A DNA stretch of 64,000 nucleotides from an uncultured Flavobacteriaceae bacterium (GCA_947500575.1 CANMSI010000003.1:310001-374000), one strand, 5' to 3'. Positions 37,478-46,822 are shown, counted from the stretch's first letter. Notes: generated by a model from the sequence alone, not told the origin. Translations and numbers: made by a program.

Positions 37478-37607
37478 TTTAAGGTATTTATAAGGAGAAT
37501 TACAGACTAACACTGAACTTATTTAAGTTGCAACACAAATTTACAAAACGAGTTGACGTTGTTCTTTAGAAAAATAGCATTTTTGCGTTAAAATTGGTAC
37601 TACAAAA

Positions 37608-38489
37608 ATGAAGGAATCAAACAGAAAATGGTTGTACTATGTGTTGTTGTCCTTGGTCTGGGGTTCTTCCTTTATTCTTATTAAAAAGGCCCTAATTGGC
37701 CTTACCCCTTTGCAATTGGGGGGTCTTAGAATTGTAATTGCGTCTAGTTTCCTTTTTGTAATTGGGTATAAAAGCATTAGAAATATTAGCTTAAGAGATT
37801 GGAAATGGATTACTATTGCTGGTTTTTTAAGTTCTTTTTTCCCACCATTTTTATTCGCCTTAGCACAGACAGAGATTGATAGTGGTGTAACCTCTATTTT
37901 TAATTCGCTAGCACCTTTGTTTACAACTTTAGTGGGAGCTTTACTCTTTGGACTTTTAATTAAAAAACGCCAAGTATTGGGTGTATGTATTGGTCTGTTA
38001 GGTACTATTTTACTTATTGCCGCTGGTGCTGAATTTAATCCTGATCAAAATTATTGGTATGCTATTTTTATCATCGTTTCTGCTTTAGGATATGCGTTTA
38101 ATATTAATATTATTAAAAAACATTTAGCACATTTAAGTCCTTTGACTGTAACCACTGGTAGTTTTGGAGTTGTTGTTGTGCCTGCCCTTCTACTGGTAAT
38201 TTCTTCAGGCTTTTTTGCTGAGGTAGGAAGTAATATTAAGATGCAGGAGGCACTTATGTACATAGTTCTTCTAGCCGTTCTTGGCACTGCGGTAGCTAAT
38301 ATTTATTTTAATAAACTTATTCACGTCTCCAGTCCAGTATTCGCCGCTTCCGTAACCTATACTATTCCATTGATTGCGTTGCTTTGGGGTGTATTAGATA
38401 ATGAAAAATTTAATGTATATCAATTAGGAGGTGGGTGTATTATTTTAATAGGAGTGTACCTTGTAAATAGTGGAAAAAGTAGGTCCTAA
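37608..38489 (+). CDS. DMT-superfamily transporter, EamA type
   Basis: A 293-residue inner-membrane protein with ten predicted helices in two EamA repeats (WLYYVLLSLVWGSSFILIKKAL and the second starting near WYAIFIIVSALGYAFNINIIKK). Such carriers export metabolites such as amino acids; the substrate is unknown. It is a single gene with small gaps on both sides. Confidence 0.85.
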   Translation: MKESNRKWLYYVLLSLVWGSSFILIKKALIGLTPLQLGGLRIVIASSFLFVIGYKSIRNISLRDWKWITIAGFLSSFFPPFLFALAQTEIDSGVTSIFNSLAPLFTTLVGALLFGLLIKKRQVLGVCIGLLGTILLIAAGAEFNPDQNYWYAIFIIVSALGYAFNINIIKKHLAHLSPLTVTTGSFGVVVVPALLLVISSGFFAEVGSNIKMQEALMYIVLLAVLGTAVANIYFNKLIHVSSPVFAASVTYTIPLIALLWGVLDNEKFNVYQLGGGCIILIGVYLVNSGKSRS

Positions 38490-38594
38490 ATTTATAAAAC
38501 TGTAACAAACCAATTCTTGTCTTGTCTTTTAGATGTTGAAGTTGCAAAATGAGCCGCTTCCTGAAAAAACTCAATCATCATAAAACAGACAGTC

Positions 38595-39350
38595 ATGAAA
38601 ACAACTATTCTATTATTTATTTTTAGCATTACAGCCATTTTAAGTACCAATCAACTAGAGGCGCAAGAAAAAGTAGTTCCTGTAGCTTCTTTTGAAAAAG
38701 TAATTATAAGTCCTCATATTCAGGTTACATTCAAAGAAGGAGACACAGAATCTGTGGCTATTGAAAGCTCTAAGGTAGCAGATAATAAAATTAACATCAA
38801 AGTAGAGGGGAACACCTTACGTGTTTATTTAGATGGCGCTAAAATGGCTACTAAATCAGAGAAAGTAAAAGGAGAGAAGTGGAAAGGAAGAAGATCTATC
38901 TACAATGGTACTATGGTAGTTGCCACAGTTACTTATAAGACTTTGGAGCGACTTTCCATTAGGGGAGAAGAAACAGCGCAAATAGAGAGCCCAATAGATC
39001 AAGAGGATTTTCATTTAACCATTTACGGGGAATCACGTGTCTTTTTTGAAGATATGACAACGGAAGAACTTACAGTAGCTATTTATGGGGAAAGCTATTT
39101 GGAGATTAAAGGTGGCGAAGTGGCCCACCAGGTGTACAGAGCTTATGGAGAAAGCGAAGTAAATACCTTGGAGATGATGAATAAGTCTACAAAAATAACT
39201 GCTTACGGTGAAAGTAATTTTAGGGTACATGTATCGGATCGCCTAAAGGTTACTTCTTATGGGGAAGCAAAAATTAATTACCAAGGAAATCCTAATGTTG
39301 ATAAAGGAATTATAATAGGAGAAGCATCTATCCGAAGAATGGGGAGATAA
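38595..39350 (+). CDS. Exported GIN-domain protein (head GIN, DUF2807)
   Basis: A 251-residue protein with a signal peptide (residues 1-23). The N-terminal half (VPVASFEKVIISPHIQVTFKEG) matches the head GIN domain. The C-terminal half is a beta-helix with YGE turns: YGES at 144, 164, 184 and 204 and YGEA at 222, a coil of 20 residues. It is a predicted envelope or secreted protein of unknown function. It ends in a terminator shared with the converging M16 gene. Confidence 0.82.
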   Translation: MKTTILLFIFSITAILSTNQLEAQEKVVPVASFEKVIISPHIQVTFKEGDTESVAIESSKVADNKINIKVEGNTLRVYLDGAKMATKSEKVKGEKWKGRRSIYNGTMVVATVTYKTLERLSIRGEETAQIESPIDQEDFHLTIYGESRVFFEDMTTEELTVAIYGESYLEIKGGEVAHQVYRAYGESEVNTLEMMNKSTKITAYGESNFRVHVSDRLKVTSYGEAKINYQGNPNVDKGIIIGEASIRRMGR

Positions 39351-39354
39351 AAAG

Positions 39355-39387
39355 AAACGGAGTTAAGCACTTTTTAAATGGCTTAAC
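39355..39387. terminator. Bidirectional terminator
   Basis: Stem AAACGGAGTTAAGC / GCTTAACTCCGTTT with a 12-base loop and flanking A and T runs, between converging genes. Confidence 0.8.
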
Positions 39388-39413
39388 TCCGTTTTTATTT
39401 TGAATATAAGATA

Positions 39414-41492
39414 TTAGTCAAAATCTACATCAGAAACATCTTTGTTAATGACTGCTTCTAATAATTTGCTTTCAACTAATTGTGGTCCCATAGTACCTAC
39501 TCTAATAGATGGAAATTTGATACCATCTATCTCTTTGTATTCTTTGTAGGTTACTTCTTGGTTTTGCGTCTGACCATTCATATTAATTACCTGCATTTCT
39601 TTCACTTTCAATCCGCTTTCAACATCATAGAAATAGGTAACCTGCATGGTTTCTCCTGGAACTTCTATCTTATAAGCTGCTTTTCCATCAACATCTTCTG
39701 TTCCTGTTAGTTTAGCGTTTCCACCGGCAGCAATTCCTTGCTCAGGGAAGATGCCTAAAGCATTTTTAAGATCTTTTTTCATCGCTTCAGGTAATGGAAC
39801 TTTATTACCACCTTGCTTCATGTACAACTCATCACCTTTGGCAATTACACCCATCATTGGGGCATCATTCATAAAGGTAGTTTGGGCATACTTATCCGCT
39901 GTACGCTTTTCTTCAACCTTTATTTTTGTCCCCATAGCTTCTCCTTCATAGACCAATTTTAAAGATTCAATTTTGTCTACTTCAGTTTTTCCACCAATAG
40001 CTTCAAAATAACTGTCTATTACGCTTTGCACTGTTACACCTTCCGGCATGGCAGCTTCATAATCTGGCTTTTCGGTTGCAGCGGCATACTTATCGTAATA
40101 CTTAACAGGTACTGTCTTTCCATTGAAAGAAACTTTCTCTAGATTTTCTAATACTTCACTTCCTTTACCAGCTACTACAATTCTAGCATTTGCTGCATTG
40201 AAATACTTTTGAGAGGCATTTTGAACATCTTCAATTGTAATTGCATTAATGCGTTCTAGGTATGTTTTATAGAAATCTTTTGGTAAATCTTGCGTCTCTA
40301 TATTTAATGCATAATTGGCAATGGTTGACGGACGTTCAAGCGCCAAAACAAAATTACCAACATATTTAGCCTTGGTATTTTTAAGCTCTTTTGCAGAAAC
40401 AGGTTCCTTAGAAATTCTGTCAATTTCATTCAAAATTTCTACTACAGAACTATCTGTCACAGCGTTTCTAACACTTGCGGTAGCTCTAAATCTAGACGAA
40501 CTAAATTTACTATTACCCAAACGAGAATATGAACCGTAGGTGTATCCCTTATCTTCTCTTAAGTTAAGGAAAAGACGGGCTTCTCCTCCGCCTCCTAAAA
40601 TTTGATTCGCAACTAAGGCAGGAAGATAGTCCGCATCTTTCATCTTTAAATCCACCAAATTTTGAACAGCTATTTCTGATTGTACAGCGTTTGGTACATC
40701 AACAAAATTCACTTGCGTGTATTGCGCATCAGATGGTTTAGAAAAGGTGAAAGATGGGGGAGCAGCTTTGGTCCAAGGAGTAAAATTCTTCTTTACTAAT
40801 TTTTGAACATCTTTAAAGTCTACATCTCCTATAATTACTAAATAAGCATTTGCTGGCACAAAGTAATCGGAGTAATACTGAATAGCATCTGCTAAGGTTA
40901 CATTATTAACAGTTTCTTCCGTAGTAAACTCTCCGTAAGGATGGTCTACCCCATAGGCAAGTGCAGTTTGCACTCTACCAGCAATAGAAGAAACATCTTT
41001 TTCTTGCGCCTTTAATCCAGTTAGAAGCTTCTCCTTTTCTTTATCAAATTCTACTTGTGTGAAGTTAGGATTGATAGCTGCATCGGCCATTAATTCCAAA
41101 ATTCTAGGGAAATATTTGGATAAAGAACTTGCAAAAGCACTTTGAGAACCGAAACTAATATTGGCTCCTAAGAAATCTACTTCTTCATTAAAAACATCTT
41201 TGTCTATGGTTTTAGAACCGTTACCCATTAAGCTTCCTGCAAGAGACCCAACTCCTGATTTATCGCCTTCCGCAACCGGTGGGTTGTCTATGGTAAGCTG
41301 AATGGAAACTCTAGGGAGTTTATGATTTTCTACAACCAATACTTTAAGCCCATTTTTAAGCTCAAAACGTTGTGGATCATCTAAATTGATTTCTGGAGAT
41401 GGACCTGGTTCTGGCATTATAGAACGGTCTACCTGTGCTTGTGTAGTTATTGCCATAAAGGCTAGTACTACTGTGAAATATAGTTTTTTCAT
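39414..41492 (-). CDS. Non-catalytic M16 peptidase subunit with extra C-terminal domain
   Basis: A 692-residue exported protein (signal MKKLYFTVVLAFMAITTQAQ). Residues about 35-470 form the M16 fold, but the zinc motif HxxEH is replaced by GSLAGSLM near residue 82, so it is not itself a protease. Residues 480-692 are an additional domain (EAIGGKTEVDKIESLKLVYEGE, and DVESGLKVKEMQ) that looks like the outer-membrane lipoprotein-sorting/LolA-like beta fold. It lies 6 bases after the active M16 gene. Such pairs act as heterodimers, as in mitochondrial processing peptidase or flavobacterial homologues. Confidence 0.88.
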   Translation of the reverse strand: MKKLYFTVVLAFMAITTQAQVDRSIMPEPGPSPEINLDDPQRFELKNGLKVLVVENHKLPRVSIQLTIDNPPVAEGDKSGVGSLAGSLMGNGSKTIDKDVFNEEVDFLGANISFGSQSAFASSLSKYFPRILELMADAAINPNFTQVEFDKEKEKLLTGLKAQEKDVSSIAGRVQTALAYGVDHPYGEFTTEETVNNVTLADAIQYYSDYFVPANAYLVIIGDVDFKDVQKLVKKNFTPWTKAAPPSFTFSKPSDAQYTQVNFVDVPNAVQSEIAVQNLVDLKMKDADYLPALVANQILGGGGEARLFLNLREDKGYTYGSYSRLGNSKFSSSRFRATASVRNAVTDSSVVEILNEIDRISKEPVSAKELKNTKAKYVGNFVLALERPSTIANYALNIETQDLPKDFYKTYLERINAITIEDVQNASQKYFNAANARIVVAGKGSEVLENLEKVSFNGKTVPVKYYDKYAAATEKPDYEAAMPEGVTVQSVIDSYFEAIGGKTEVDKIESLKLVYEGEAMGTKIKVEEKRTADKYAQTTFMNDAPMMGVIAKGDELYMKQGGNKVPLPEAMKKDLKNALGIFPEQGIAAGGNAKLTGTEDVDGKAAYKIEVPGETMQVTYFYDVESGLKVKEMQVINMNGQTQNQEVTYKEYKEIDGIKFPSIRVGTMGPQLVESKLLEAVINKDVSDVDFD

Positions 41493-41498
41493 TTCTTT

Positions 41499-42827
41499 TT
41501 AGTTAGCGCTTTTGTCTTCAGGTAAATAATCAATGATTACCCTTTGATTTGAATTTAAATATTTTGCTGCAACTGCTTTAATTTCTTCTCTTGTTACAGA
41601 ACGATAGATCTCAATCTCTTTATTGATGAGGTCAGTATCTCCATAAAGCATGTAGTTTCTAGCCAACGAATTAGCAATACCTTGAATACTTGAGTTTGAG
41701 TTTACATAGCGATTTTCAAACTTGTTCTGCAATTTTTGATAGTCGTTTTCCGAGATTAATTCGGTTCTTACTTTTGCAATCTCCTCTTCTATTTCTGTTA
41801 CCAAAACATCTAAAGTGGTTTCTCCTACAGGAAGCGCAAATACGAGATACATTCCATAATCTTCTTGTCCTACATTAAAAGCACCTACTTGCAGGGCTTG
41901 TTTTTGATCGTCTACCATTTTCTTATAAAGCTTAGAACTTTTGCCGTCACTTAAATAAGAAGATACCATGTCTAACACGTAAGCATCCCTTTCAGCAAAG
42001 CCAGGTGTTCTATAGGCCACTATGGAAGCAGGAATCTGAATATTTGCATCGTATGCTTTTACTCTAGACTCTTCCGTAATAGGAGCTTCTTTTGGATAAT
42101 TTCTTTCAATAGCTGCTCCTCTAGGGATGGGTGCAAAATAATCATTGATCATTTTTTTAGTTTCAGCAATATCAATATCACCCGCAACAATCAATGCAGC
42201 ATTATTGGGAACATAATACTTTTTATTATAAGCAATTACATCTTCCAAGGTAGCGGCATCTAAATCCTTCATGTATCCAATATTTGGATCTTTGTAAGGA
42301 TGTACTTTAAAGAGATTTTCTCCTACCACTTGTAAAATTTTCCCATAGGGAGAATTATCTACACGGAGCCTTTTTTCTTCTTTAACTACTTCTTGTTGTG
42401 TGTCCACACCGGTTTGATCAATTACCGGATGTAACATACGTTCAGATTCCATCCAAAGACCTAATTTTAGGTTATTCGATGGAAAAACTTCGTAGTAATA
42501 GGTTCTGTCTTGAGAGGTATTCGCATTGTTCTGTCCCCCGTTGGAAGATACAATTTCGAACCACTTTCCTTTTTCAATATTTTTTGTTCCCTCAAACAAA
42601 AGGTGTTCAAAAAAATGTGCAAACCCCGTGCGTCCTTCGGTTCTGTCTTTTCCTCCAACATGATACATTACCGAGGTAGTAACTACCGGAGCTGCATTAT
42701 CCTGATGCAAGATAACGTGTAGCCCATTGTCTAGGTCGTACTCTTCATAAGTTACTTCCTGAGCTGTTACGGCCATTGCTATACATAGCATTGAAAAGGC
42801 CAAACATAAATTCTTTTTCATTCTCAT
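41499..42827 (-). CDS. M16 zinc metallopeptidase, active subunit
   Basis: A 442-residue exported peptidase (signal peptide of about 22 residues) of the M16 family. The catalytic site HFFEH is in GFAHFFEHLLFEGTKNIEKG, with the downstream glutamate in QQEVVKEEKRLRVDN, and the R/Y-type pair near the C-terminus. It is the upstream gene of a two-gene operon whose second product lacks the zinc site. The start may be two residues downstream. A minus-strand TATTTTTG at 42854-42861 is a possible -7 element. Confidence 0.93.
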   Translation of the reverse strand: MRMKKNLCLAFSMLCIAMAVTAQEVTYEEYDLDNGLHVILHQDNAAPVVTTSVMYHVGGKDRTEGRTGFAHFFEHLLFEGTKNIEKGKWFEIVSSNGGQNNANTSQDRTYYYEVFPSNNLKLGLWMESERMLHPVIDQTGVDTQQEVVKEEKRLRVDNSPYGKILQVVGENLFKVHPYKDPNIGYMKDLDAATLEDVIAYNKKYYVPNNAALIVAGDIDIAETKKMINDYFAPIPRGAAIERNYPKEAPITEESRVKAYDANIQIPASIVAYRTPGFAERDAYVLDMVSSYLSDGKSSKLYKKMVDDQKQALQVGAFNVGQEDYGMYLVFALPVGETTLDVLVTEIEEEIAKVRTELISENDYQKLQNKFENRYVNSNSSIQGIANSLARNYMLYGDTDLINKEIEIYRSVTREEIKAVAAKYLNSNQRVIIDYLPEDKSAN

Positions 42828-43006
42828 TGTGTTTAGTTAATTTCTATTCTAGTCAAAAATAAGTATCAATTTTATCTCATTTGTTACGCGAAGATAATTT
42901 TTTTAAGAAATTTAAGAGAAAAGGGCTTGTTCTTTAACAGGAATTTATGGGATATGTAGGACAAATTTCATATTTTATAGAGCAGTATACTCAAAATGAT
43001 ATCATA

Positions 43007-43462
43007 ATGAAACTATTTGCACAACCAATTCGCTTTGGTATTGCTACAAGCGGATGTCTCATTGCTTACTTTTTAATTTTATCTCTTCTAGATTTACATA
43101 CCAATATCTTTTACAGTCTGTTTAATGGCATAATAACGGGTGTTGGTATCTATGAAGCAATCAAAAATTTCAGATTAAGAAATATTAGTGGTTTTGGATA
43201 TGGAAAAGGCTTTACTGCTGGCATGGTAACGGGTTTTGTGGCTACCTTAGTTTTTACCCTATTTTTTACCTTATACGCCACCGAGATAAACACTGCCTTT
43301 TTGGAACAACTTTCATCAGTTTGGTTTAAAGATTTTAAGAGTTTTGAAGGCATTGTTTTTTTTACAGTAGCAATTATGGGTTTTGCTACTACGCTTGTAC
43401 TTACCTTGTCTTTTATGCAATTATTTAAAACATCCAATAACCTTAAAAAAACAGAAGGCTAA
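43007..43462 (+). CDS. DUF4199-type membrane protein
   Basis: From the ATG at 43007 it has 151 residues with four hydrophobic segments (FGIATSGCLIAYFLILSLL, IFYSLFNGIITGVGIYEAI, GMVTGFVATLVFTLFFTLYA, IVFFTVAIMGFATTLVLTLSF, quoted in part). The gap between the second and third with the FGYGKGFTAGM loop resembles DUF4199 proteins of this phylum. The frame continues to 42947, but the 20 extra residues are unlike the family. Function unknown. Confidence 0.7.
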   Translation: MKLFAQPIRFGIATSGCLIAYFLILSLLDLHTNIFYSLFNGIITGVGIYEAIKNFRLRNISGFGYGKGFTAGMVTGFVATLVFTLFFTLYATEINTAFLEQLSSVWFKDFKSFEGIVFFTVAIMGFATTLVLTLSFMQLFKTSNNLKKTEG

Positions 43463-43581
43463 GCGTTTATTTATTTGGAGTTTTGAACAGAAGCTCCCTA
43501 AGCTAGATATTAATTTTGGTTATCCATGGGTGAGAGAAGATTTAGCTCCACATTTTCTACGTTTTTATTTGTAAAAAACCC

Positions 43582-43611
43582 TTGTAGATTAACGAATTAC
43601 TCCTATATTTG
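43582..43611 (+). promoter_or_regulatory. Promoter of rplU-rpmA
   Basis: TTG at 43582-43584, 19-base spacer, TATATTTG at 43604-43611. A textbook Bacteroidota promoter with a leader of about 84 bases. Confidence 0.75.
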
Positions 43612-43700
43612 CACGCTCCTATAAAAAACAAGAAGTTTTTTAGAGAAAAACGTATTAGAATTATAATACGGTAATTTAAACTAAATATAATATACACGCT

Positions 43701-44387
43701 ATGTATGCAATTGTAGAGATGGCAGGGCAGCAATTTAAGGTTGCGAAAGACCAAAAGGTATATGTTCACCGTTTACAAGAGGAAGAAGGTAAGAAAGTTA
43801 CTTTTAGCAATGTTCTCTTATTGGATGACGGTAAAAACATTACTGTTGGCGCCCCGGCTATAGACGGCGCGGCTGTAGAAGCCAAAGTTGTTAAACACTT
43901 AAAAGGTGATAAAGTAATCGTCTTTAAAAAGAAGAGAAGAAAAGGTTATAAGACCAAAAATGGTCATAGACAATCTCTTACTGAAATTTTAGTAGAGAAG
44001 ATTGTGGCTTCTGGCGCGAAGAAAGCAGCACCTGCAAAAGCGAAAGCAGAAAAACCTGCTCCAGCTAAGAAAGCAGCAGCTCCTGCGAAAGTAAAAGCAG
44101 AAAAAGTTGTTGCAGCAAAGGCAGCTCCAAAGAAAGCGGCAAAAGCAGATGATTTAAAAAAGATTGAGGGTATTGGTCCTAAGATTGCTTCAACACTTGT
44201 TGCGGCAGGGATTGTTACTTTTGCAGATTTATCAAAAGCAACTCCAGCAAAAATTTCTGAAATTATTGCTGATGTTCGTGGGAACCACGTAACAGATACT
44301 TGGCCAAAACAAGCTAAATTAGCAGCTGATGGTAAGTGGGATGAGTTGAAAAAATGGCAAGATGAATTAGATGGTGGAAAAGCTTAA
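43701..44387 (+). CDS. rplU: Ribosomal protein bL21 fused to a helix-hairpin-helix domain
   Basis: Residues 1-103 are normal bL21 (MYAIVEMAGQQFKV, VGAPAIDGAAVEAKVVKHLKGDKVIVFKKKRRKGY in part). Unlike the usual 103-residue protein, this one has 228 residues: an Ala/Lys-rich linker (104-150) and a C-terminal helix-hairpin-helix-like domain (151-228; IEGIGP at 155-160, then a TFADLSKATPAKI segment and TWPKQAKLAADGKWDELKKWQ). The linker resembles histone-H1-like tails. Such extensions occur in flavobacteria. The gene pairs with rpmA, 42 bases downstream, and has a strong promoter. Confidence 0.95.
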   Translation: MYAIVEMAGQQFKVAKDQKVYVHRLQEEEGKKVTFSNVLLLDDGKNITVGAPAIDGAAVEAKVVKHLKGDKVIVFKKKRRKGYKTKNGHRQSLTEILVEKIVASGAKKAAPAKAKAEKPAPAKKAAAPAKVKAEKVVAAKAAPKKAAKADDLKKIEGIGPKIASTLVAAGIVTFADLSKATPAKISEIIADVRGNHVTDTWPKQAKLAADGKWDELKKWQDELDGGKA

Positions 44388-44429
44388 TTGCAATTCACTT
44401 AATTATAGACAATTTAAAACCGTACAAAA

Positions 44430-44690
44430 ATGGCACATAAAAAAGGTGTAGGTAGTTCTAAAAACGGTAGAGAATCAGAATCAAAACGCTTAGGTGTTAA
44501 GATTTATGGTGGCCAAGCCGCTATCGCTGGTAATATCATAGTTAGACAACGTGGAACAAGACACAATCCTGGTGAGAATGTATACGCTGGTAAAGATCAT
44601 ACGTTACATGCGAGAGTAGATGGTATTGTGAAGTTTCAAAAGAAAGCTGGAGGTAAATCTTTCGTTTCTATAGAGCCATTTGAGGCATAG
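44430..44690 (+). CDS. rpmA: Ribosomal protein bL27
   Basis: An 86-residue protein starting [24 protein letters not shown], shortened here, with the usual [24 protein letters not shown]. It lies at the peptidyl-transferase centre. It begins directly with the mature N-terminus, so no Prp-type N-terminal cleavage peptide of the Firmicutes kind is present. Confidence 0.98.
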   Translation: MAHKKGVGSSKNGRESESKRLGVKIYGGQAAIAGNIIVRQRGTRHNPGENVYAGKDHTLHARVDGIVKFQKKAGGKSFVSIEPFEA

Positions 44691-44717
44691 GAACTTTTTT
44701 CGTCCTTCATAATAACA

Positions 44718-44748
44718 AACCCTTTCCAGAAATGGAGAGGGTTTTTTT
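44718..44748 (+). terminator. Terminator after rplU-rpmA
   Basis: Stem AAACCCTTTCC / GGAGAGGGTTT (one G-T wobble) with a 5-base loop and a T run. The remaining 230 bases to the next gene show nothing recognisable. Confidence 0.8.
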
Positions 44749-44978
44749 ATTCAATTCCTTCAACATATGATTTTCAACAATCATTTTAAAGTATTTTGGA
44801 AGAGGACTTATGCTCGTTAAATTTTAAAAGCTGTATTAGCTGTAAGTACTTTTAAACTACCAATTAAACAGGAAATAATACCAGCTATATAATTTTAACT
44901 TGTTGAACAAAATTAAAAGTCTACATTTTTAACAAATCCAATATCCTTAATTAACATTAACCATATTTATAAAAACGT

Positions 44979-45536
44979 ATGGATAAATTTAGTTTAGATA
45001 TTTTCACTTCCAAACTGGCCATTGGTACTATTTGGCTTGTTGCTGTTTTTATGTTTGTTTGTGGCTTCTACAATATATTTCCTTTCATTGAAGAATTGTC
45101 TAATACAGCTACTTGGGGTATGGTGGTAGCCATTCCTACGTTAGTATTTTCATATACTTTAGGTGCTTTGGCGACTTATTTAAGTAATGCACTAATTTTT
45201 AAATCAAGCGATACCTTTATGGAACTCGATGATTTTATTTCTGTAGCTACTTTGGAAAATGAATTCCTTACAAAAAGGTATGAGTCTCTAAAAAATCAAC
45301 ACGACTTCTTTAAAGCCTGTATTCCTACGATTATATTTTTAGGTATCGCTGTAATCTGGAGTTCCTATGGAGTTTTCAAAAATGGATATATGCAAGAAGT
45401 AAAATATGTGGCTTTTGCTCTTGGTTTAATTACTATTCTTGCGGCATTCGTGATCAAAAGGATCACTACAAAGCAAAAGTCAGAAATAAGAGCGTATGTT
45501 GATCGTGTTAAAAAGACTGCTATTAGCGATACTTAA
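44979..45536 (+). CDS. Four-helix membrane protein, unknown function
   Basis: A 185-residue protein with two N-terminal helices (about 14-36 and 45-72), a central acidic and polar stretch (DDFISVATLENEFLTKRYESLKNQHDF in part) and two C-terminal helices (about 110-132 and 138-160). I recognise no family. It is isolated by gaps of 288 and 76 bases. The start ATG at 44979 has an A-rich leader. Confidence 0.6.
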   Translation: MDKFSLDIFTSKLAIGTIWLVAVFMFVCGFYNIFPFIEELSNTATWGMVVAIPTLVFSYTLGALATYLSNALIFKSSDTFMELDDFISVATLENEFLTKRYESLKNQHDFFKACIPTIIFLGIAVIWSSYGVFKNGYMQEVKYVAFALGLITILAAFVIKRITTKQKSEIRAYVDRVKKTAISDT

Positions 45537-45612
45537 TTCCTAATTTATATAAAATACTATAATCCCTGAAAATGGGGGTCAAATTCAAAGATGACTATCT
45601 TATCTTGCACTA

Positions 45613-46074
45613 ATGGTTCAAGAAAGAAATATATTTCATTACATCCTATACTTTATATCTCTTTTCATAGGGTATTTTAGCTCGCCAGAAGCTCCCTGTG
45701 GAGACTTATTGCAAAACTACGCCCAGAAACCTTATGGAGTCAACTTTGTAGATTGTAAAGAAGGAAGCGGACAAATCATAGCAGAGGCCATTTACAAAGT
45801 AGCTGCGGAAGATGTAGACGCCGTTGAGCAATTTTTTGTGAATTCCTATGGAATGGGAGAATTAGAATTCGTTTGCTGTGGGTGGGAACCAAAGGATGGC
45901 AAAACAGGTCAACCTATGAGCAAAGCACTCCGGCAATTAGACGCTAACTACAGTTTATTAATTTCGATGCACGGAAATGCTGAAGTTGAAAATGAAGATG
46001 GGACCTATCGTATTGAAACCAATCGAAGTAAAATCCAATATTTCTACGTTACTGTCCAGATAGTGGAGGTTTGA
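45613..46074 (+). CDS. Small exported protein, possibly DUF4952-like
   Basis: A 153-residue protein with an N-terminal hydrophobic helix (about 8-25), then a soluble domain with CGDLLQNYAQKPYGVNFVDC, EAIYKV, VEQFFVNSYGMGELEFVCCGWEP and a C-terminal VTVQIVEV strand. Four cysteines suggest disulfides outside the cytoplasm. The pattern reminds me of DUF4952 proteins, but I am not sure. A terminator follows. Confidence 0.6.
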   Translation: MVQERNIFHYILYFISLFIGYFSSPEAPCGDLLQNYAQKPYGVNFVDCKEGSGQIIAEAIYKVAAEDVDAVEQFFVNSYGMGELEFVCCGWEPKDGKTGQPMSKALRQLDANYSLLISMHGNAEVENEDGTYRIETNRSKIQYFYVTVQIVEV

Positions 46075-46092
46075 TGTGAGTATTATTCAATA

Positions 46093-46128
46093 AAAAAGAG
46101 TCTTACCTTTTTGGATAAGACTCTTTTA
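46093..46128. terminator. Bidirectional terminator
   Basis: Stem AAAAGAGTCTTA / TAAGACTCTTTT with a 10-base loop, flanked by A and T runs, between converging genes. Confidence 0.75.
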
Positions 46129-46279
46129 CGAGAACACTATATGAAAATGAAAAAATTTAACTCTCTGACTAATTCATAGTAAAGATAACTCCATACCTGG
46201 TCCTTTCTAAATTATTGTTGTGAAGCAACGTATTTCTGTGGTGTTAGAAGCAAATGTTGTTACGAAGTGTTTTTAGAAC

Positions 46280-46822
46280 TTACTTTTTTAAAATATCTCG
46301 AACAATTTTTAGATGATGTTCTGTATGCAATTGAATAAACCGAAGACTTTGCCCCTTATCTAACTGCTTAAAAAATGGATGCTTAATATTCGCATTATTA
46401 TCCAATAAAAAAGCGCCTTGAATTTTTGTTCTACTAGTTTCCAATTGTGTTTTTATCGCTTCAGTTGTAATAATTGCAGGAGGTTGAACCCTTTTTGGGG
46501 CCTTTGCTCTACCGCGTGGTATATAATTAAAAGTAAAGCAGAAGAGGCGAGTGGCACTAAAATTACTACTGTATGCTTTTGGATCTGAAACAAGCAAACT
46601 ATCACAAATACCATTGATTACTTTTAAACTATGGTCTAAATGCCAGGCTACTGGGGCTTTAGAAACAGCTGTATTTAAGCTGTCTTTCATTTCTAAATAC
46701 GCTTCTATTTCTTGAAGTTTGGGTTCTAAAAAGTCTGCTTCCTTCACTGTACCTTGCTTTTGTATTACAAAATACAGGATAATAAGGGAGACCAATGTAA
46801 TTACTGCAATCTTTTTTTTCAT
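46280..46822 (-). CDS. Membrane-anchored DinB-like (DUF1569-type) protein
   Basis: A 180-residue protein with one N-terminal transmembrane helix (about 4-20), then a helical domain with histidines at positions typical of DinB/DUF1569 proteins: WHLDHSLKVINGICDSLL and FIQLHTEHHLKIVRDI. These could bind a metal. The ATG overlaps the stop of the 42-residue gene in ATGA, so it is translationally coupled and is the last gene of a TonB-receptor operon. Function unknown. Confidence 0.65.
   Translation of the reverse strand: MKKKIAVITLVSLIILYFVIQKQGTVKEADFLEPKLQEIEAYLEMKDSLNTAVSKAPVAWHLDHSLKVINGICDSLLVSDPKAYSSNFSATRLFCFTFNYIPRGRAKAPKRVQPPAIITTEAIKTQLETSRTKIQGAFLLDNNANIKHPFFKQLDKGQSLRFIQLHTEHHLKIVRDILKK

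Noticed and set aside
42398-42722. Several overlapping open frames on both strands within the M16 gene
   Set aside because: They are contained in the active M16 frame, which has family motifs; the others have no protein-like pattern.
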